A DNA stretch of 64,000 nt, from assembly GCA_002710685.1 (NCBI GenBank), contig PALD01000071.1, positions 62,001 through 126,000 of the forward strand, read 5' to 3'. The position numbers and the translations under genes are program-made. Position 1 is the stretch's first letter. Each line of letters opens with the position of its first letter. Under the pieces are notes generated by a model that did no database searches, was not told where the DNA came from, and saw nothing but the letters and a program-made list of their open reading frames with translations. This DNA comes from Cytophagaceae bacterium. GTDB taxonomy: Bacteria; Bacteroidota; Bacteroidia; Flavobacteriales; Flavobacteriaceae. Shown one piece after another: positions 61,136-64,000 of the stretch.

Positions 61136-61876
61136 TTATTGAAAGAGTTTCTTCTTACGGAGTTCAAAGTTTTGGCCTAGGTATACCTTGCGCACCATTT
61201 CATCAGCGGCAAGTTCTTCAGGGATACCGTGTTTCAGGATACTTCCCTCAAACATAAGGTAGGTGTGGTCAGTGATGGCCAGGGTTTCCTGTACGTTGTG
61301 GTCAGTGATCAAGATGCCTATGTTCTTGTCCTTGAGCTGTGCCACAATACGCTGAATATCTTCAACCGCAACGGGGTCAACCCCCGCAAAGGGTTCGTCG
61401 AGCAGGATGAAATTAGGGTTTGTGGCCAGTGCGCGGGCAATTTCCGTACGGCGGCGTTCTCCACCAGAGAGTAGGTCGCCACGGCTTTTTCTTATATGGT
61501 TGAGGCCAAATTCATCAATAAGCTCGTCCATTTTCTTGAGCTGCTCCTTCTTGCTCATCTTGGTAAGCTGCAAAACGCTCAAAATATTGTCCTCAATACT
61601 TAGTTTTCTGAATACTGAAGCTTCTTGGGCAAGATATCCTATGCCATTTTGCGCACGCTTGTACATGGGATAGTTTGTGATTTCCTTGTTTTCCAGAAAT
61701 ATTTTTCCGCCATTAGGCTTAACAAGTCCCACGATCATATAAAAAGAAGTAGTCTTGCCGGCACCATTGGGGCCCAGCAATCCCACGATTTCCCCTTGTT
61801 CTACTTCTACAGTAATACCCTTAACGACCTGGCGGCCCTTGTAAGATTTAACTAGATTCTGTGCGCGTAATTTCAT
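61136..61876 (-). CDS. lptB: LPS export ABC transporter ATPase
   Basis: ATPase of the LptB2FG complex that extracts LPS from the inner membrane. The 246-residue protein shows Walker A GLLGPNGAGKTT, Q-loop AQEASVFRKLS, signature LSGGERRRTEIARAL, Walker B FILLDEPFAGVDP and the switch ITDHNVQETL, all as in LptB. ATG 61876 (MKLRAQNLVKSYKG) was chosen over one at 61888. Last gene of the kdsD-tatC-CMD-lptB run, with lipopolysaccharide genes at both ends. Confidence 0.95.
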   Translation of the reverse strand: MKLRAQNLVKSYKGRQVVKGITVEVEQGEIVGLLGPNGAGKTTSFYMIVGLVKPNGGKIFLENKEITNYPMYKRAQNGIGYLAQEASVFRKLSIEDNILSVLQLTKMSKKEQLKKMDELIDEFGLNHIRKSRGDLLSGGERRRTEIARALATNPNFILLDEPFAGVDPVAVEDIQRIVAQLKDKNIGILITDHNVQETLAITDHTYLMFEGSILKHGIPEELAADEMVRKVYLGQNFELRKKKLFQ

Positions 61877-61919
61877 CATGGCATACAAATATCAACTATT
61901 GAGCCAAAGCCTGCAATAC

Positions 61920-62279
61920 TTATTGCTTGTGCTTTTCCAGTGCATCCCAGTATTCATGCGCCCTCCTTAAATGTGGAATGACGATGGTACCGCCTATCAA
62001 CGTGCCTATGCTCAGGGTTTCCATGATTTCTTCACGGGTAACACCGTTGTCATGGCAGCTCTCAAGATGATATTTTACACAATCATCACATCGTAGCACC
62101 GTTGAGGCGACCAGGCCTAGCAGTTCTTTAGTCTTGACATCAAGGGCTCCGGGCATAAACGCATTGGTATCCAGGTTGAAGATGCGGTTGACTATCTTGT
62201 TTTTTTCGGCCAGGATATTGTCGTTCATCCTGGAACGATATGCGTTGAACTCGGCAACGGGATTTTTTTCAGTTGACAT
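61920..62279 (-). CDS. Carboxymuconolactone decarboxylase-family protein
   Basis: 119-residue AhpD-like helical protein. The active-site pattern LRCDDCVKYHLESCHDNGVTREEIMETL contains the C-x2-C-x3-H motif of the AhpD family, which can act as a thiol peroxidase partner. It is placed between tatC and lptB, a conserved order in Bacteroidota, and its role is not established. Starts MSTEKNPVAEFNAYR. Confidence 0.88.
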   Translation of the reverse strand: MSTEKNPVAEFNAYRSRMNDNILAEKNKIVNRIFNLDTNAFMPGALDVKTKELLGLVASTVLRCDDCVKYHLESCHDNGVTREEIMETLSIGTLIGGTIVIPHLRRAHEYWDALEKHKQ

Positions 62280-62326
62280 GTTGCAATTTTTTTTAGGGAT
62301 TTATGGTCGCAAGGGGATGGTCATCC

Positions 62327-63166
62327 TTACTTGTCGCCGGCCAGCTTTTTATCTTCCTTTCTTGTCACAATCGCAGAGATCACGATACTTGCCTCATAGA
62401 GGATAAGTATGGGGATGGCCACGATAACCTGGGTGGAGATGTCTGGAGGTGTTATGATTGCCGCTACCAGTAAGACCACCACAAGTGAATATTTACGGTA
62501 TTTTCTAAGTATTTGAGGTGTTACTAGGCCTATTTTGGTCAAGAAGAATATAACGATGGGCAGCTCAAAAATCAACCCTGCAGATAGCGCGCTCATACGT
62601 ACTAGTCCTATATATGAGTCAATATCAAACTCGTTTTTGACTTGATCGCCCACCGTAAATGTTGCCAAAAAGTTTATGCTCAGGGGCGAAATGACGTAGT
62701 ACCCGAACAATACCCCCAGGAAAAACAGTAAACTTGATATGATGATGAAACCACGAGAGTTTTTGCGTTCTTTTTCATATAGTCCTGGAGATATGAATTT
62801 CCATACTTCATATAGCACATAGGGAAAGGCAACCACAAAGCCCGTCCATATCGCTGTCCATATCGCAGCATTGAACTGCCCAGACATCTTTCGGCTCTGT
62901 ATTATGAAATCAAGGCCGTTTTCATCCATACAGCCCTTGTCTGACCCAAAAATATTTGACAATTGGCACAGCAGGTCATAGGAGACAAAATCTGGCCTGG
63001 AGGGCGCAAAGATGATATCGTTAAAGATAAAATCCTTAAAGACAAAAGCCACTATACCTATGATAACGACCGCAAGTACAGAGCGTATGAGGTGCCATCT
63101 TAGTTCTTCAAGATGGTCGAGAAATGACATTTCTACATTGGGGTCCTTCTTATTCTTTTTTGCCAT
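62327..63166 (-). CDS. tatC: Sec-independent protein translocase TatC
   Basis: Core receptor of the twin-arginine export pathway, 279 residues with six membrane helices. Motifs: MSFLDHLEELRWHLIRSVLAV near the N-terminus (the conserved L-x-E-L-R), FVVAFPYVLYEVWKFISPGLYEKERK, and LSAGLIFELPIVIFFL. It contains an extended first periplasmic loop (about 60-100) with two cysteines, usual for Bacteroidota. Start and kdsD stop share one base (TAATG). Confidence 0.95.
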   Translation of the reverse strand: MAKKNKKDPNVEMSFLDHLEELRWHLIRSVLAVVIIGIVAFVFKDFIFNDIIFAPSRPDFVSYDLLCQLSNIFGSDKGCMDENGLDFIIQSRKMSGQFNAAIWTAIWTGFVVAFPYVLYEVWKFISPGLYEKERKNSRGFIIISSLLFFLGVLFGYYVISPLSINFLATFTVGDQVKNEFDIDSYIGLVRMSALSAGLIFELPIVIFFLTKIGLVTPQILRKYRKYSLVVVLLVAAIITPPDISTQVIVAIPILILYEASIVISAIVTRKEDKKLAGDK

Positions 63167-64000
63167 TATAATATTCCTTCCTTAATAAGATCGTGAATGT
63201 GAACCACACCTGTATAGCACCCGTTTTCATCAGTTGCCAGCAGTTGTGATATGTTATGATTTTCCATGATTTCAAGCGCATAGGCCGCCATGGCACTATT
63301 TGCAACCGTTTTAGGGTCTTTTGACATGATGTCAAGGGCGGTGAGGCCGGTAAGGACCTCGTTGTGCTGAAGCATCCTCCGTATGTCACCGTCAGTTATG
63401 ATACCTACGATTTTTTTATCTTCAAGGACGGCAACGACCCCCAGCATTTTTGCCGAAATTTCGATAATTACGTCCTTGATGGGTGTATTGGTGCTTACCT
63501 GTGGCTTTTCGTTTTGTGCGGTAAGGTCGCTTACGCGCATATATAGTTTTTTTCCCAGGGCACCGCCGGGATGGTATCTTGCAAAGTCCTGGCTTGTAAA
63601 CCCCCTTAATTCCAGCAAGGCTATGGCCAGGGCATCGCCCATAACCATTTGTACGGTGGTACTTGTGGTAGGGGCAAGGTCGTGTGGGCATGCTTCTTTT
63701 TCTGCGTAAGCATATATAATATGGTCTGCCTGTTTTGCCAAAAATGAATCTTTGTTAGACGTGATGGCAATAATCTTGTTCTTTCTGCTTTTAATATAAG
63801 GGACCAGTACCTCGATTTCCGGGGTATTGCCACTCTTTGATAGGCAGATGACAACATCGTCCTTTAAAATAGTGCCCAGGTCACCATGAATTGCATCAGC
63901 AGCATGCATGTAAATGGCCGGTGTGCCCGTGCTATTTAAGGTGGCGACGATTTTTTGAGCAATGATCGCGCTCTTTCCCACACCGGTAAGGATGACCCTG
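63166..64000 (-). CDS. kdsD: Arabinose-5-phosphate isomerase, N-terminus cut by window edge
   Basis: Makes arabinose-5-phosphate for Kdo synthesis. About 278 codons are present, open at the right edge. The SIS domain has VILTGVGKSAIIAQKIVATL, STGTPAIYMHAADAIHGDLG and ICLSKSGNTPEIEVLV, with GDALAIALLELRGF after; two CBS domains follow (about 160-270; VAVLEDKKIVGIITDGDIRR and LLATDENGCYTGVVHIHDLI). The real start lies outside the window. Upstream of tatC in one transcript. Confidence 0.95.
   Translation of the reverse strand, partial: RVILTGVGKSAIIAQKIVATLNSTGTPAIYMHAADAIHGDLGTILKDDVVICLSKSGNTPEIEVLVPYIKSRKNKIIAITSNKDSFLAKQADHIIYAYAEKEACPHDLAPTTSTTVQMVMGDALAIALLELRGFTSQDFARYHPGGALGKKLYMRVSDLTAQNEKPQVSTNTPIKDVIIEISAKMLGVVAVLEDKKIVGIITDGDIRRMLQHNEVLTGLTALDIMSKDPKTVANSAMAAYALEIMENHNISQLLATDENGCYTGVVHIHDLIKEGIL

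Overview
The window reads as chromosomal DNA of a marine-type Flavobacteriia (Bacteroidota). The evidence is a PorV/PorQ-family outer membrane protein, many lipoproteins with short signal peptides, promoter boxes of the TAnnTTTG type, frequent TTG starts, few Shine-Dalgarno sites, and kynurenine-pathway, lpxK, kdsD and lptB genes typical of a Gram-negative flavobacterium. No rRNA, tRNA, IS element, phage gene or CRISPR array was seen.

Layout. 1-9.1 kb: kynurenine monooxygenase (cut by the left edge) and kynureninase on the minus strand, then two MFS transporters, lipoproteins, pirin, a small acetyltransferase and an aldo/keto reductase. 9.1-9.66 kb: a long non-coding stretch. 9.66-38.84 kb: one plus-strand surface-polysaccharide locus of about 29 kb, with Wza-like and Wzc-like export proteins, an ABC exporter (Wzm/Wzt with a glycan-binding tail), about 17 glycosyltransferases, neuA-neuB-neuC for a CMP-activated nonulosonate (sialic-acid type) sugar, an O-antigen ligase/polymerase-like protein and a terminal priming sugar transferase. 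The segment from about 13.8 to 24 kb is visibly AT-richer than its surroundings. 38.9-50.3 kb: mostly minus-strand housekeeping genes (ene-reductase, MsrA, a CT398-like coiled-coil protein, Nif3-like protein, hybrid histidine kinase, GAPDH, LipA, MnmD-like methyltransferase) plus lpxK. 50.3-57.4 kb: ilvE, a MazG-like protein, CrcB and an MFS transporter behind a probable attenuator. 57.5-64 kb: PorV-like protein, pssA with a CAT-like acyltransferase and a Nudix protein, and the minus-strand kdsD-tatC-CMD-lptB run, cut by the right edge.

How the genes work together. The 29 kb locus should prime a sugar on undecaprenyl phosphate, extend it with many glycosyltransferases, add an acidic nonulosonate sugar, and export it. 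It is unusual in holding both ABC-type (Wzm/Wzt) and Wzy/Wzc/Wza-type parts with no flippase visible. lpxK, kdsD and lptB serve lipid A, Kdo and LPS transport.

Two signals are not explained by gene content. First, the 5' leader of the MFS gene at 54418 has a 23-codon leader ORF, an antiterminator-like long hairpin and a mutually exclusive intrinsic terminator, the layout of ribosome-mediated attenuation. Second, a family of short palindromes (TTTGGCTnnAGCCAAA and TTTCGCTnnAGCGAAA types) is scattered about every 2-3 kb through genes and gene ends, and no clear copy was found across the AT-rich part of the polysaccharide locus.
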